DNA of 64,000 nt from Staphylococcus muscae (GCF_003019275.1 NZ_CP027848.1:1178001-1242000); one strand, 5' to 3'; shown: positions 1 to 10,137, counted from the stretch's first letter. The notes: generated by a model from the sequence alone, not told the origin. Program-made: numbers and translations.

Positions 1-1314
1 ATCACCTTGTTTCGTTTCTGCTTCTACAATCACTGAATAAAAACCTTTAGATTTATTAATATACGTCACTTTTGGATTTTGAAGAGGCTTCTGTTTTGAT
101 AGATTTGCCGTCATTGATTTATAAAAATAAGTATCTTCTAGCACATAGGGTTTAAGATCAGCAATGCGGTTGTTTTGACTCGCTTTATTGCGTGCAGATA
201 TATATTTTTTGATAAAATCATTCACTTTTTCTTTCATATCTTTTTCTTGCTCTTTTTTGTATTTTTCAATTGCTTGGCCATCAAATTCAACCGTGACTTC
301 ATTTGTATCTTTAACATCTTTCTCTGCAATTGTTTGAGATGATGCTTTAAATTTTTTCCCTTGTATTTCACCTTGAGCAGTGACTTTCATTGCTTTGTTC
401 AATGGGAATGGTCCATACGTGCCATCCTTAGACACATTTAAAGTTTCTCCATTAATCACTACTTTTCGTGTACCTTCATCTAATGCATCCCCATTTTTCA
501 AATGTACCTTCACTCGTGCTTCTTCAAAGTCTTCAGCGGCATTGACTGTATCATGATCACTAGAACCAGTATTAAACTTTAGCTTACCTTTATATGTACC
601 ACGTGATGTTGTTTTTGTTGCATCCAGCACATAGTCACCGGGAATGTAGCGTCCAATTTCAACCACTTCTTTTCCTTTGCCCATCACTTTCTTGTTATTG
701 CCATTAGCAGAAAACTCATACGTTGCTTCTGTATCTGATTTTAACACTGCTTTTTTCATCGGTGCTTGAAAGCTTAAATTATCAAAAATTAAATAACGGC
801 GCCCATTTTTACTGATGTGTAAGACATCTTGATTTTTATCGGTCTTAACAGTATAGGATACAGGAGAATCTTCATCAAATTGTTCTACATGTTGTAGTAC
901 TTCCTTCTCAAAAGATTTGATGCCCATTTCATCTTTAATGTAAGCAATATATCGTTCTGCTTCTTGACGTCCAACTTTGTTTTGTTTCGTACTGATCAAG
1001 TTTGAGACTTTCGCCGTGTCATTGTTATCTACTGCATTTACTAAAATTTTAGCTTGTGCTTCTGGAGAATTAAAATTTCGTAACAGTAAAAATAAGATTA
1101 ATAATAAAAACGTAATAAATCCTATAATAATGAACGGAATCCATTTTCTTATAGACTTTGTACCTTTTTCTGACGACTTATCTTTTTCTGTTTTCGGTGT
1201 CTTAGAACGTTTATTTTTAGATGGTGGATCCACAGCAAAATGTACTTGTAGTCGACACTGCTGGCATACTTGTTGTTTATTCAGTTGTTTGTGACAATAA
1301 GGACATTGCTTCAT
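1..1314 (-). CDS. tcaA: TcaA-like membrane protein (glycopeptide-response protein), 3' end cut off
   Basis: The reading frame is open from the window edge to an ATG at 1314, preceded by a GGAGATGG ribosome site; 438 codons are present and S. aureus TcaA is about 460, so only the C-terminus is missing. The N-terminus is a zinc ribbon (Cys4, Cys7, Cys17, Cys20), followed by a Lys/Ser-rich stretch and one membrane helix around residues 54-75. The rest is a large extracellular region of repeated beta-rich domains. In S. aureus TcaA is linked to teicoplanin susceptibility and the wall. The adjacent upstream tcaR in the same orientation supports the call. Confidence 0.9.
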   Translation of the reverse strand, partial: MKQCPYCHKQLNKQQVCQQCRLQVHFAVDPPSKNKRSKTPKTEKDKSSEKGTKSIRKWIPFIIIGFITFLLLILFLLLRNFNSPEAQAKILVNAVDNNDTAKVSNLISTKQNKVGRQEAERYIAYIKDEMGIKSFEKEVLQHVEQFDEDSPVSYTVKTDKNQDVLHISKNGRRYLIFDNLSFQAPMKKAVLKSDTEATYEFSANGNNKKVMGKGKEVVEIGRYIPGDYVLDATKTTSRGTYKGKLKFNTGSSDHDTVNAAEDFEEARVKVHLKNGDALDEGTRKVVINGETLNVSKDGTYGPFPLNKAMKVTAQGEIQGKKFKASSQTIAEKDVKDTNEVTVEFDGQAIEKYKKEQEKDMKEKVNDFIKKYISARNKASQNNRIADLKPYVLEDTYFYKSMTANLSKQKPLQNPKVTYINKSKGFYSVIVEAETKQGD

Positions 1315-1422
1315 AGTTCCATCTCCATTTTTATCGTAGTCAAACACATATCGCATCGTCATGAATGCTAAAGATAACATCTCACCCTAAGACTTGCCAA
1401 CCAAAACAAAATAAAAACCGCT

Positions 1423-1908
1423 TTACTCTGGGTGATTGGAGGTTGCACTCTTCCGTACAAGTCCTTTCAAACGTGTATCAATTTTCTCTAAAACTGCACG
1501 TGTCTCTTCTATTTCATCTTGTGGGATATCTGATAAAACTTCTGTCGCTAACTCTGTTATAAGGTTTCGAGAGTCATGCACGAAGTCCATCCCATATTCA
1601 GTCAACTCTACATATTTTAATCGTCGATCTGCATCATCATTCGTATATGCAAACTGTACAAGCTCTAATTCTAGAAGCTTTTTGACACGTCTGCTGACTG
1701 CTGCTTTGTTAACCCCTTGTCGTATCGTAATCTCTGTCAGTGTTAATGCCTTTTCATGTGACAACATCAATAAGACACTTGACTGTTCATTTGATATAGC
1801 GTATTGCTCACGTAAATCTTTTAACACACCTGCTGTCAAGGCGTTCATATTCGTCATGAATTCCCCCATAAAACGAATATGTTGATTCATAATGTCATGA
1901 TTTGACAT
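1423..1908 (-). CDS. tcaR: MarR-family regulator TcaR
   Basis: This is a 161-residue winged-helix MarR protein. The central region (ALTLTEITIRQGVNKAAVSR) is the recognition helix area and is followed by the wing (DDADRRLKYVELTEYG). I chose the ATG at 1908 rather than an upstream one at 1938 because GAGGAG sits about 8 bases before it. TcaR in staphylococci controls tca, ica and surface protein genes. It lies just upstream of tcaA on the same strand, as in S. aureus. An inverted repeat at 1961-1976 is a plausible autoregulatory operator. Confidence 0.9.
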   Translation of the reverse strand: MSNHDIMNQHIRFMGEFMTNMNALTAGVLKDLREQYAISNEQSSVLLMLSHEKALTLTEITIRQGVNKAAVSRRVKKLLELELVQFAYTNDDADRRLKYVELTEYGMDFVHDSRNLITELATEVLSDIPQDEIEETRAVLEKIDTRLKGLVRKSATSNHPE

Positions 1909-1960
1909 GGCTTGCACTCCTCTGTTTTTCAATCCCATAACGCATTACCTTCATCAATCA

Positions 1961-1976
1961 TTTCTTAATAAAGAAA
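1961..1976. promoter_or_regulatory. Inverted repeat between tcaR and the YdcF-like gene
   Basis: TTTCTT-AATA-AAGAAA is a perfect palindrome with 6-base arms in the 141-bp divergent gap. Its place, 53 bp before the tcaR start, suits an operator for autoregulation by TcaR or control of the divergent gene. The assignment is inference only. Confidence 0.35.
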
Positions 1977-2049
1977 CTGTAAATCCCTATCAATATACCA
2001 AAAAAGTTTAGTATGATGGACTATATATTTTTAATAAAGGAGCTTGAAC

Positions 2050-2985
2050 ATGGGCATCATACATTCAATTATGACATTATTATATCTTATTCTTTTATGT
2101 ATGGCGAAATATATCCCATGGAAACACGGCCCATTAATTCCTTTCCAAGTGATTTTATGGATAAATGTTTTTGCTGCATGGATCAGTATTACAACACACC
2201 TCGTCCCATATGAAGGCATATTAGTAATAATTATTTTATTCACCGTTCTTTTGATAAAACAACGAAATATCCTATTAAAGCAACAAGATGGCAGATGGTT
2301 TTTGTGGCGTTTGAGTTGTTATATCATAGCTATCATAAGTCTGTGTGTTGGGAGTCTTCTTCTTTCAACAATCATGCCAACATTCATCCGCTTCTGGTTT
2401 GAATTGTTATGTGCTCTATCACTTGTTTTTCTGTTGAGCTTCCCTTACTATTTGTTTTTTTCGTGGTATTTAAGACATACCCATCCTAAAAAAGCGCCTG
2501 ATACTTTGTTAGTACTCGGTGCAGGGATTGAAACAGATGAAGTTTCTCCACTATTACAAGCACGACTTGATGCTGCTCTTAATATTTCACACAAGGATAC
2601 GAAGTGGGTTGTCAGTGGAGGGCAAGGGACGGATGAACCTATCTCAGAAGCACTGGCAATGCAACGCTATTTAATCGAACAAGGGGTGCCAAAAGCGAAT
2701 ATTCTATTAGAAGCTCAATCGACGAATACACAGGAGAATATCACATATAGTCAACCGCTTATAAAGCCTGACAGTCACTGTACCATTGTGACGAGTGATT
2801 TCCATCTTATGCGTGCTTTACGTATCGCACAACAATCCAAGCTTTCTGCCAATGGCTATGGCGCTAACTCCCCATTACGTTATCGTGCACGCTCATACTT
2901 GCATGACTACTGTGGATTGTTATTACATCATCTATCCGCATGGTTGACCTTAACGCTGATGCTCATCATATCTATAATATTATAA
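2050..2985 (+). CDS. YdcF/SanA-family (DUF218) membrane protein
   Basis: The protein has 311 residues. Four or more hydrophobic helices fill residues 1-140. They are followed by a soluble DUF218 domain (TLLVLGAGIETDEVSPLLQA, then WVVSGGQGTDEPISEA and VTSDFHLMRA) and a final C-terminal membrane helix. Family members are implicated in envelope processes, but the reaction is unknown. The ATG at 2050 follows AAAGGAG at 2036-2042; a TTG two codons earlier overlaps that site and is less likely. A bidirectional terminator separates it from the convergent hrtA. Confidence 0.8.
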   Translation: MGIIHSIMTLLYLILLCMAKYIPWKHGPLIPFQVILWINVFAAWISITTHLVPYEGILVIIILFTVLLIKQRNILLKQQDGRWFLWRLSCYIIAIISLCVGSLLLSTIMPTFIRFWFELLCALSLVFLLSFPYYLFFSWYLRHTHPKKAPDTLLVLGAGIETDEVSPLLQARLDAALNISHKDTKWVVSGGQGTDEPISEALAMQRYLIEQGVPKANILLEAQSTNTQENITYSQPLIKPDSHCTIVTSDFHLMRALRIAQQSKLSANGYGANSPLRYRARSYLHDYCGLLLHHLSAWLTLTLMLIISIIL

Positions 2986-3017
2986 AAAGGACCCTACAAC
3001 ATTTGTAGGATCCTTTT
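2984..3017. terminator. Bidirectional terminator between ydcF-like gene and hrtA
   Basis: A hairpin with arms AAAAGGAcCCTACA and TGTAGGaTCCTTTT has A-rich and T-rich flanks, so it can end both convergent transcripts. Confidence 0.8.
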
Positions 3018-3021
3018 GCTT

Positions 3022-3693
3022 TTATTTCTGAACGAGTTGTCCACTATCCAAGTAAAAAATACGATCAGCATATTCAAACAGTCTTTCATCATGCGTTACC
3101 ATCATGCCAATCGCCTTTTCATCACGCACTTGTGCCTTAATCATATCTACCACTTCGGTAGCACGCTTTGCATCTAAGCTCGCTGTTGGTTCATCTGCTA
3201 AAAGTAACTTCGGTTGATTCATCCATGCACGCATAATCGCAACACGTTGCTTCTCGCCACCTGATAGCATGTGTGGATAGGCATCCAGTCGATGACCGAG
3301 ACCGATTTGTTCTAACAATGTCGTCGCTCGAGCATCCGCTTCTTTTTTAAACATTCCCGCTTCTTGGCCGACTAAAGTCAATTGCTCTTTCACTTTTAAA
3401 TACGGCAATAAATGTGACGCTTGAAAAATAAACCCAATATTCTTTAGACGCTTCTCTGTTCTTTCTTTTGCTGACAGTTGTGTAAGGTCTTGCCCATCTA
3501 TGACGACTTGTCCTTCAGAAGGTGTTAATAAACCACCTAGTATTGTCAGCAAGGTAGACTTCCCTGATCCTGATGCACCGTTTAATATAACAAATTCTCC
3601 CGGTTGCACTTCGAAATCCAATCCTTTCAAAACGACTGTTTCTGCATCACCTTGACCAAATGTTTTTACTAAGTTTTTAACTTTTAAACTCAT
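3022..3693 (-). CDS. hrtA: Heme-regulated ABC exporter ATP-binding protein HrtA
   Basis: This is a 223-residue ABC ATPase of the MacB/LolD type. The Walker [10 protein letters not shown] has Lys45; the signature LSGGEKQR and Walker [10 protein letters not shown] are intact. It pairs with the FtsX-like permease just upstream, the two genes overlapping by 4 bases (ATGA). In S. aureus HrtAB relieves heme toxicity at the membrane. The identification rests mainly on the divergent HssRS pair and the HssR direct repeat in the promoter. Confidence 0.93.
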   Translation of the reverse strand: MSLKVKNLVKTFGQGDAETVVLKGLDFEVQPGEFVILNGASGSGKSTLLTILGGLLTPSEGQVVIDGQDLTQLSAKERTEKRLKNIGFIFQASHLLPYLKVKEQLTLVGQEAGMFKKEADARATTLLEQIGLGHRLDAYPHMLSGGEKQRVAIMRAWMNQPKLLLADEPTASLDAKRATEVVDMIKAQVRDEKAIGMMVTHDERLFEYADRIFYLDSGQLVQK

Positions 3694-4754
3694 GCAATGC
3701 CACCTCCTATTGCATCGATTGGATCAATTTTATAAACACGGATAAATGATAATAACGCTCCAACTAATGTGACGAAAATAAAAATGACAATTGTCAACAT
3801 AATCAATGTCGGTGTGACAATAAACGGCATCGTCGCTGGTAAAAACATTGATAATCCAACAACTAATCCGATGCCAATTAAGACACCTAACATAGTTACG
3901 AATAATATTTGAAGAATGAGTGCCCATAACAGATGTCCTGTTTTAATACCGACCGCTTTCAAAATACCAATCTCAGGTGTTTTTTGAATCGTCATGACAT
4001 AGAAAAAGGCAGTTAAGACAATCGCTGTAATCACAAATAAACTCACGACCATCATATTCAACGGTAATTGTTCCGCTTGATAACTTGGAATCGCCGCCTT
4101 CAAATCATCTTTTGTTACCACTTTAACACCATCGATTGATTCAAGTTCTTTCACTGTTTCTTTACTGTTATCGTGCAATGGATAAACTGCTGTCGCTACT
4201 TGTTTCCCTGCAACTCGTGTCAAACCTTCATCAGTCATCATTGCTACATTGGCATGTGAGTGCATCGCATGGTCGAAAAATCCAACAACTTGTATTTTTT
4301 GATCATGTTCTGGAATCTGAATCCAGTCACCGACTTGAATTCCTTCCCCTTTTAACTTACTATTCAAAACGACTTCTTGATTGTTTTGAGGATATTCCCC
4401 TTTTTCTAATTGAGGCCATTCTTTTTTAGGAATATTTGTAAACAGCATGTCTTCTTTATAATCATTAAACTTTGTAGACACTTGAGCAATTTTTATCGGT
4501 GGATTCTCTGTCACTTTTTCAATTTCTGCTTGTGTTTCAGGTGTAAATCGTGACTTTTCTAACAAGTCCTCAGAATCTTTTTGAACCACATATCGCTCTG
4601 TTTGAAAACCATTCAGCATAGATACATTTTCACGTGCTAATCCTTGAGCAAGCCCTGTAATAAATAGCACCATGCTTGCCAATAAGACAACTATAAATAA
4701 GATAAGTGCATAGCGGAATTTATAAAATGTTAATTCTGATATCGCTAATTTCAT
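3690..4754 (-). CDS. hrtB: Heme-regulated ABC exporter permease HrtB
   Basis: This 354-residue FtsX/MacB-like permease has one membrane helix at about residues 13-37, an extracellular domain, and three C-terminal helices (about 230-345). The length fits S. aureus HrtB (about 351). The start at 4754 follows GGGAG about 9 bases upstream. It is the first gene of hrtBA and is transcribed away from hssRS. Expression is expected to be induced by HssR when heme accumulates. Confidence 0.93.
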   Translation of the reverse strand: MKLAISELTFYKFRYALILFIVVLLASMVLFITGLAQGLARENVSMLNGFQTERYVVQKDSEDLLEKSRFTPETQAEIEKVTENPPIKIAQVSTKFNDYKEDMLFTNIPKKEWPQLEKGEYPQNNQEVVLNSKLKGEGIQVGDWIQIPEHDQKIQVVGFFDHAMHSHANVAMMTDEGLTRVAGKQVATAVYPLHDNSKETVKELESIDGVKVVTKDDLKAAIPSYQAEQLPLNMMVVSLFVITAIVLTAFFYVMTIQKTPEIGILKAVGIKTGHLLWALILQILFVTMLGVLIGIGLVVGLSMFLPATMPFIVTPTLIMLTIVIFIFVTLVGALLSFIRVYKIDPIDAIGGGIA

Positions 4755-4755
4755 T

Positions 4756-4782
4756 GTTCATATCTCCCTTCTCGTTCATATC
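4756..4782 (+). promoter_or_regulatory. Two extra HssR-like half repeats in the hrtB leader
   Basis: GTTCATATC occurs at 4756-4764 and again at 4774-4782, 18 bases apart, each matching 8 of 9 bases of the HssR repeat unit. They overlap the hrtB ribosome-binding region and are oriented opposite to the main direct repeat. Their function is unknown. Confidence 0.4.
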
Positions 4783-4803
4783 GTGTCTCTACTATATCGG
4801 CCT

Positions 4804-4823
4804 TATATGAACACAATATGAAC
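4804..4823 (-). promoter_or_regulatory. HssR-binding direct repeat
   Basis: On the minus strand the sequence reads GTTCATATT-GT-GTTCATATA. This matches the published S. aureus HssR direct repeat GTTCATATT-N2-GTTCATATT at all but the last base. It sits about 50 bp before the hrtB start, as expected for heme-responsive activation. Confidence 0.85.
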
Positions 4824-4935
4824 GGCTTGGGTTTTTTCTAAATATATTCTCGGAGTAACATGAATACGCACATCCACGCACTATTATGTGTGCTATGATA
4901 GAATGACTTTATATGAAAATGAAAGAGGTATGCTT

Positions 4936-5613
4936 ATGACTATCACTTGTTTAATTGTTGATGATGATCCCGATATTCTGTCATATGTTGCTACTCATAT
5001 TACACGTGAAGGATATCACGCAGTGACACAACCTAATGCGGAATCTGCACTTAATTATGTCGCAGATTACGCCATTGATATTGCGATTGTTGATGTTATG
5101 ATGGATGGTATGAATGGTTTTGAACTATGTCAAACATTGAAATATGATTATAACTATCCTGTTATCATGCTGACTGCACGTGATGCATTGAGTGATAAAG
5201 AGCGTGCTTTCCTAGCAGGAACAGATGACTATGTCACAAAGCCATTTGAAGTGGCAGAGTTGATGTTTCGTATTAAGGCTGTGTTACGCCGTTACCAAGT
5301 ACAGACAGCAATACAACTTGAACTCGGCAATGTTGTCATTAATCAAGCCGAACGTACAACTAAGATCGGTTCAAAAGTACTCATGCTTCCAAATAAAGAA
5401 TTCGAATTATTGAATATACTCATTGCTTATCCTGAACAAGTATTTGAACGAGAAACACTGATTACAAAAATTTGGGGTTTTGATTATGAAGGAGACACCC
5501 GCACGGTTGACGTACATATCAAGCGATTGCGTGGACGTTTAAAAAAGCTTGGCGCAACAATTCAAATTGAAACAATGCGTGGGATAGGATATCGGGTGAC
5601 AGATCATGTTTAA
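4936..5613 (+). CDS. hssR: Heme response regulator HssR
   Basis: This 225-residue OmpR-type regulator has a receiver domain with acidic residues Asp9-11, phosphoacceptor Asp53 (IVDVMMDG) and Lys in the VTKPFE motif, then a winged-helix DNA-binding domain ending RGIGYRVTDHV. The ATG at 4936 is preceded by AAAGAGG with 8-base spacing; upstream in-frame ATGs lack such a site. It overlaps hssS by 8 bases, implying translational coupling. It is divergent from hrtBA, which it should activate. Confidence 0.93.
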   Translation: MTITCLIVDDDPDILSYVATHITREGYHAVTQPNAESALNYVADYAIDIAIVDVMMDGMNGFELCQTLKYDYNYPVIMLTARDALSDKERAFLAGTDDYVTKPFEVAELMFRIKAVLRRYQVQTAIQLELGNVVINQAERTTKIGSKVLMLPNKEFELLNILIAYPEQVFERETLITKIWGFDYEGDTRTVDVHIKRLRGRLKKLGATIQIETMRGIGYRVTDHV

Positions 5614-6973
5614 ATCCCTCTATTATCGTCTTGCCTTTTATACGATCACTGTTATGTTGATTAGTGCAATGTTAAGTTTTCTCGTTACCAATGTGTACTA
5701 TCACTTTGTATTGAAAGAACAAAATGATGCTAAAATCATGACGACATTGCAACGTGCAAATAGTTCAAAAAATATGCATAACGAAGCATCGTTTTCTCAA
5801 TATTTGAATCTACTTGGTGATTTAAACTATCAAGTGATTGCAGTCGATGAAAAGCACAACACCAAGCATTATGGCGCTGCATTTCGTCAGTACAATTTAA
5901 GTGTAGATACGATTGATCGCGTGCTTGCTGGAGAAGATTATCACGGTATTCGTGAACGTCCGTTTAACCCTGTCATTACAGGATTCTTTGATAACGAATC
6001 ACGCAACACTGTCGGTATGCGATTCGAAACAACATCTGGCAACTACGCCGTCTTTATACGTCCAGACATCAATTATTTATTGGGAGAGTTTCGTTATTTC
6101 TTAGTTGTATTAATCTTCCTACTCGTAGCATTTTCAATCATCCTTGTCATTTGGTCGACTTATGCATTGGTGAAGCCTGTTAAACAATTAAAAACAGCAA
6201 CAGAACGTATGATGGCTGGTGACTTTACAACACCTATTGCTGTCACACGAACAGATGAGATTGGTACGTTACAGCAACATTTTGATTCGATGCGTGTATC
6301 TCTCAAACAACTCGATGATATGCGCCAGCATTTTGTTCAAAATGTATCACATGAGTTTAAAACACCTTTAACGCATATTCACCATTTGTTGACACAGCTA
6401 CAAAATGAATCCAATCAAGAAACACAAACACAGTATATACAGCGTATTTACAATGAAACTCATCGTTTAAGTCAGCTGACACAACAACTTCTACTTTTAT
6501 CAGAGATGGATAATGGTGGACATCTTCAATTCGACGAGACTTTCCAAATGAATATGCTCATTCAAGATATATTAACGAATGAGCGCTATACAATTGAACA
6601 AAAATCACTGAGTATCGTTTATGAATTAGCGGATATATCCTATATAGGCAATCAGCGCCTTTTGACACAAGCAATCGGTAATATTATCCGCAATGCAATT
6701 AAATACACGCCAGAATTTGGTATGATAGATATTAATTTATCTCAACAAACTCATAGTATCGTTATTTCAGTTGAAGATGATGGCCCTGGAATGGATACAG
6801 AAACAATCTCACATATTTTTGAACGCTTCTACAAAGCTTCTGCACATACCGATAGCAATGGGCTCGGATTGTCCATTACACAATCTATTATTGAACGTCA
6901 CGGTGGTTCAATTGATGTACAAAGTACACCTAACATTGGTACGGTATTTACTATGACATTACCGCATACTTAA
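5606..6973 (+). CDS. hssS: Heme sensor histidine kinase HssS
   Basis: This is a 455-residue membrane kinase (S. aureus HssS is 457). Two membrane helices (about 8-30 and 164-186) flank an extracellular sensor domain. A HAMP region is followed by the H-box NVSHEFKTPLTH with phosphoacceptor His249, and an ATPase domain with N (GNIIRNAIKY), G1 (DDGPGMD) and G2 (SNGLGLSI) boxes. It senses heme-associated stress and phosphorylates HssR. Confidence 0.93.
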   Translation: MFKSLYYRLAFYTITVMLISAMLSFLVTNVYYHFVLKEQNDAKIMTTLQRANSSKNMHNEASFSQYLNLLGDLNYQVIAVDEKHNTKHYGAAFRQYNLSVDTIDRVLAGEDYHGIRERPFNPVITGFFDNESRNTVGMRFETTSGNYAVFIRPDINYLLGEFRYFLVVLIFLLVAFSIILVIWSTYALVKPVKQLKTATERMMAGDFTTPIAVTRTDEIGTLQQHFDSMRVSLKQLDDMRQHFVQNVSHEFKTPLTHIHHLLTQLQNESNQETQTQYIQRIYNETHRLSQLTQQLLLLSEMDNGGHLQFDETFQMNMLIQDILTNERYTIEQKSLSIVYELADISYIGNQRLLTQAIGNIIRNAIKYTPEFGMIDINLSQQTHSIVISVEDDGPGMDTETISHIFERFYKASAHTDSNGLGLSITQSIIERHGGSIDVQSTPNIGTVFTMTLPHT

Positions 6974-6977
6974 ACAC

Positions 6978-7042
6978 AAAAAGCCATTGGTTGAAAGGCG
7001 GTCATTTTCGATGACTACCTGTCCAAACCAATGGCTACTTTT
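6978..7042. terminator. Bidirectional terminator between hssS and mqo
   Basis: A long hairpin with outer arms AAGCCATTGGTT and AACCAATGGCT and an inner GGTCA/TGACT stem is flanked by A and T runs; it serves the convergent hssS and mqo transcripts. Confidence 0.75.
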
Positions 7043-8535
7043 TATTTCGTTTCAGGATTCAATTGTAAATACTTCACAACCTCTTGATTGACTGTTTCAT
7101 ATAATGCCGCATCATCACTCAATTTCGTTCCGAATGATGGTACCATTTCTTTAATTTTTGGTTCCCACTCAGAGAATGTGTGTCCAAATGTGCGTTGTAA
7201 TACATCTAGCATAACTGGTACTGCTGTTGATGCGCCTGGAGATGCCCCGAGTAATGCAGCTAATGTGCCATCTTGAGATGCGATGACCTCTGTACCGAAT
7301 TGTAAGGTCCCTTTACCTTTATCGGTATCTTTAATCACTTGAACACGTTGACCTGCAACAACAACACGCCAGTCTTCATTTTTAGCGTTCGGTACGAATT
7401 CACGTAAATCATCCATGCGCTCATCGTTAGATAGCATAAGTTGTTGCACTAAATATTTCGTCAATGGAATCTCTTTCGCCCCAGCTGCCAACATCGTTAA
7501 AAGATTGTTTGGTTTCACCGACTTGATCAAGTCAAAATATGAACCTTGTTTCAAGAATTTTGGTGAGAATCCCGCAAAAGGTCCGAATAACAATGTGCGT
7601 TCACCATCAATATATCGTGTATCCAAATGAGGTACTGACATCGGTGGTGCGCCTACTTTTGCTTTACCGTAAACTTTCGCATGATGTTTTTCTACAACAT
7701 CTGGATTTTTACATACGAGGAACAAGCCACTTACCGGGAAACCACCGACATGTTTGGACTCTGGAATCCCTGTTTTCTGGAGCAATGGTAAACTTGCACC
7801 ACCCGCACCAATAAAGACAAATTTAGACACGACTGTAAACACTTTGTCTTCCTTGATATCACGTATTTTAATCGTCCATGTCTTATCTTTGTTTTGCTTC
7901 AAGTCCAACACTTCATGTTCATAATATACACCTGCACCACGCTCTTCAATGCGTGTGAGTAATTGTCCTGTCAATGCACCGAAGTTCACATCTGTACCTG
8001 AATGGTCACGTGTTGCAGCGATTGGTGTTGTTAAGTTTTGACGGCCTTCCATCATTAGTGGAATCCATTCTTTCAATGTATCTGGTTCATCAGAAATCGT
8101 CATATTTTTGAAAAGATTGTTGTCTTTCAATGCTTCAACACGTGCTTTTAAGAAACGCACATTGTCCGTCCCCGTCACAAAACTCATGTGTGGTACAGAA
8201 CGAATAAACTTTTTAGGTTCTGGTAGTTGCCCCGTTTTAACTAAATGCGCCCAAAACTGCTTAGATACTTGGAACTGTTCATTGATATGAATCGCTTTCG
8301 TAATATCAATAGAACCATCTGCTTGTTCTTTCGTATAGTTGAGTTCACACAATGCAGAATGCCCTGTTCCTGCATTATTCCATGCATTCGAACTTTCTTC
8401 GGCACACTTTCCGAGACGTTCAAATACACTAATCTCCCAATCTGGTTGTACTTCTTTCAACAGCATACCTAGCGTCGCACTCATAATACCGCCACCGATG
8501 AGCACAACATCTGTCTTGTTATGTAAGTTATTCAT
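7042..8535 (-). CDS. mqo: Malate:quinone oxidoreductase
   Basis: This 497-residue FAD enzyme oxidises malate to oxaloacetate and passes electrons to the quinone pool at the membrane. The N-terminal FAD motif ([14 protein letters not shown]), the [16 protein letters not shown] block, [18 protein letters not shown] and a C-terminal [10 protein letters not shown] are intact. The sequence is nearer S. aureus Mqo1 than Mqo2 from memory. It starts at 8535 after GGGGGA. Its nearness to lctP suits joint use of lactate and malate. A 17-bp palindrome lies just upstream. Confidence 0.93.
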   Translation of the reverse strand: MNNLHNKTDVVLIGGGIMSATLGMLLKEVQPDWEISVFERLGKCAEESSNAWNNAGTGHSALCELNYTKEQADGSIDITKAIHINEQFQVSKQFWAHLVKTGQLPEPKKFIRSVPHMSFVTGTDNVRFLKARVEALKDNNLFKNMTISDEPDTLKEWIPLMMEGRQNLTTPIAATRDHSGTDVNFGALTGQLLTRIEERGAGVYYEHEVLDLKQNKDKTWTIKIRDIKEDKVFTVVSKFVFIGAGGASLPLLQKTGIPESKHVGGFPVSGLFLVCKNPDVVEKHHAKVYGKAKVGAPPMSVPHLDTRYIDGERTLLFGPFAGFSPKFLKQGSYFDLIKSVKPNNLLTMLAAGAKEIPLTKYLVQQLMLSNDERMDDLREFVPNAKNEDWRVVVAGQRVQVIKDTDKGKGTLQFGTEVIASQDGTLAALLGASPGASTAVPVMLDVLQRTFGHTFSEWEPKIKEMVPSFGTKLSDDAALYETVNQEVVKYLQLNPETK

Positions 8536-8567
8536 AACAATCCAGTCCCCCTTTTCGTTTGTTCATA

Positions 8568-8584
8568 TTTTGTGTGACACAAAA
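8568..8584. promoter_or_regulatory. Perfect 17-bp palindrome upstream of mqo
   Basis: TTTTGTGT-G-ACACAAAA is a perfect inverted repeat about one base around the centre, 33 bp before the mqo start. It resembles CRP/ArcR-type or Rex-type half sites but fits neither fully. The cognate regulator is unknown. Confidence 0.45.
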
Positions 8585-8760
8585 ATCAACGTTATACAAA
8601 GTGTGATGATTTCCCCGGCAAAAATAGGTAGTCCCATTTTCACAATCTGTTGCTTTACTCACTTATTCAATGACAACGTGATTCTCATCTCTCTGTAATC
8701 TTTAGTGCTGAATATATAAAAATTCTTAATACTTCAATTATAACGCTAAAGACCTTAATA

Positions 8761-8775
8761 AAAAAGCGCTTACTT
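8761..8775 (-). promoter_or_regulatory. Candidate cre (CcpA) site upstream of mqo
   Basis: On the minus strand AGTAAGCGCTTTTTT fits about 12 of 14 positions of the cre consensus TGWAARCGYTWWCW around an AAGCGCTT core. Carbon repression of mqo is biologically sensible, but the site is about 225 bp from the start. Confidence 0.35.
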
Positions 8776-8907
8776 ACAAAATTTACACACACACTCAAAA
8801 ATCATTCGTCCATGAATGGCCAAACAAACTATTTAAATAACTGACATCGTATCCACTGATATTTCTATGCTATAATGAGCAAAAAGAAGTAAATCGAGGG
8901 ATGCATC

Positions 8908-10074
8908 ATGAAATCAGTTACATTCTTAATGCATAATATTTATGCTATGGGTGGTACTGTTAAAACCATTAGCAATCTTGCTAATGAACTTGTCAGACAG
9001 GGTCATCCTGTTAAAATCATTTCTATTTTTCAATCAAAAAAACAATCATATTTTGAGTTAGATTCGCGTGTTGAAGTTGTCTCTCTTGTTGACTATCAAC
9101 TGAAAATCCGCAATGTCATACCATTGTTGGTTAATCGCATTCGTAAGTTCACACCTTTATTCAAGCCAAAACAACTTTCAAAGCATGATCCTGGATACGC
9201 ACAATACTCCAGTTATGTAGAACACAAACTCATTCGTGCTATTCAACAAGATACATCTGATGTATTCATCAGTACACGCGCAAGCTTTAATATTTTGCTT
9301 GCACGTTATGGGCAAAAAAATCAATACCGCATCGGCATGGAACATATGAATCTCACTGCACATACGGAAGATTATCGTAAAGAAATATTACGCTACTATA
9401 CACAATTAGATGCAGTGACAACACTCACTTCTAAAGATCAAGCGCTTTATCAACAGGCACTTCCTGAAACACCTGTTTTTATCATTACAAATATGATTGC
9501 AGAAAAACGCCACCATATGATGAAAAAGAATCAAATTATCGCTGCAGGTCGCTTTTCATATGAGAAAGGGTTTGACTTACTCATTGAAGCCATTTATCAC
9601 ATTCAGGAGGAACTACGCGAAGAAGAGTATACCGTACAAATCTTTGGAGATGGAGCGGAGAAAGAAGCATTGACACAAACAATTAATTATATGCGCCTTC
9701 AAGATATCGTGTTTCTTCGTCCAACAACTCAGCAACTCAGTACACACATGGCAGAAAGTAAAATTACTTGTATCCCATCACGTAACGAAGGATTTGGCTT
9801 GACGATATTAGAAGCTATGAATCAAGGAAGTATTACCGTAAGCTTCGATGAGAACGTAGGTCCTTCATCATTGATTCAACATGGTCACAATGGTTTTCTC
9901 GTTCCTTACGGCAATGTTGAAAAACTCAGCATTCAATTACTAGATATTATCCAAAAGCTTCACGGTCAGCATCTTAAAGAGATTAAAGCAGCAGGCTATG
10001 AGACTGTTGCAGCACATGCACCTGAAAAAATTTATGAGCAATTTAATAATATGTTGTCTGCACTTGATAAATAA
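8908..10074 (+). CDS. Glycosyltransferase family 4 protein
   Basis: This is a 388-residue retaining GT-B glycosyltransferase. The N-terminal Rossmann half has the GGTVKTISNLANELVRQGH acceptor-side motif. The C-terminal half has AAGRFSYEKGFDLLIEA and the donor-binding E-x7-E motif (EGFGLTILEA). It resembles staphylococcal GT4 enzymes that act on teichoic acid or envelope glycans; the true substrate is unknown. GAGGG lies 8 bases before the start. It is monocistronic, ending in a strong hairpin. Confidence 0.8.
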   Translation: MKSVTFLMHNIYAMGGTVKTISNLANELVRQGHPVKIISIFQSKKQSYFELDSRVEVVSLVDYQLKIRNVIPLLVNRIRKFTPLFKPKQLSKHDPGYAQYSSYVEHKLIRAIQQDTSDVFISTRASFNILLARYGQKNQYRIGMEHMNLTAHTEDYRKEILRYYTQLDAVTTLTSKDQALYQQALPETPVFIITNMIAEKRHHMMKKNQIIAAGRFSYEKGFDLLIEAIYHIQEELREEEYTVQIFGDGAEKEALTQTINYMRLQDIVFLRPTTQQLSTHMAESKITCIPSRNEGFGLTILEAMNQGSITVSFDENVGPSSLIQHGHNGFLVPYGNVEKLSIQLLDIIQKLHGQHLKEIKAAGYETVAAHAPEKIYEQFNNMLSALDK

Positions 10075-10091
10075 ACTTCATATACAATGAG

Positions 10092-10137
10092 AAAAGCGTT
10101 CATCTCCCCCTCACTCGGAAAGATGAACGCTTTTTTA
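10092..10137. terminator. Terminator between glycosyltransferase and lctP
   Basis: Arms AAAAGCGTTCATCT and AGATGAACGCTTTT around a 14-base loop, followed by a T run; useful to both convergent genes. Confidence 0.85.

Larger units (their letters stand above)
8536..8907. other. Divergent intergenic region mqo / glycosyltransferase
   Basis: I see no gene in this 372-bp gap. It holds a 17-bp palindrome close to mqo and a cre-like site, both listed separately. The A/T-rich middle presumably holds both promoters. Confidence 0.6.

Noticed and set aside
8785..8796. (AC)5 tract upstream of the glycosyltransferase
   Set aside because: Short and noncoding, with no visible link to promoter boxes; unlike the rsp tract it does not affect a frame.
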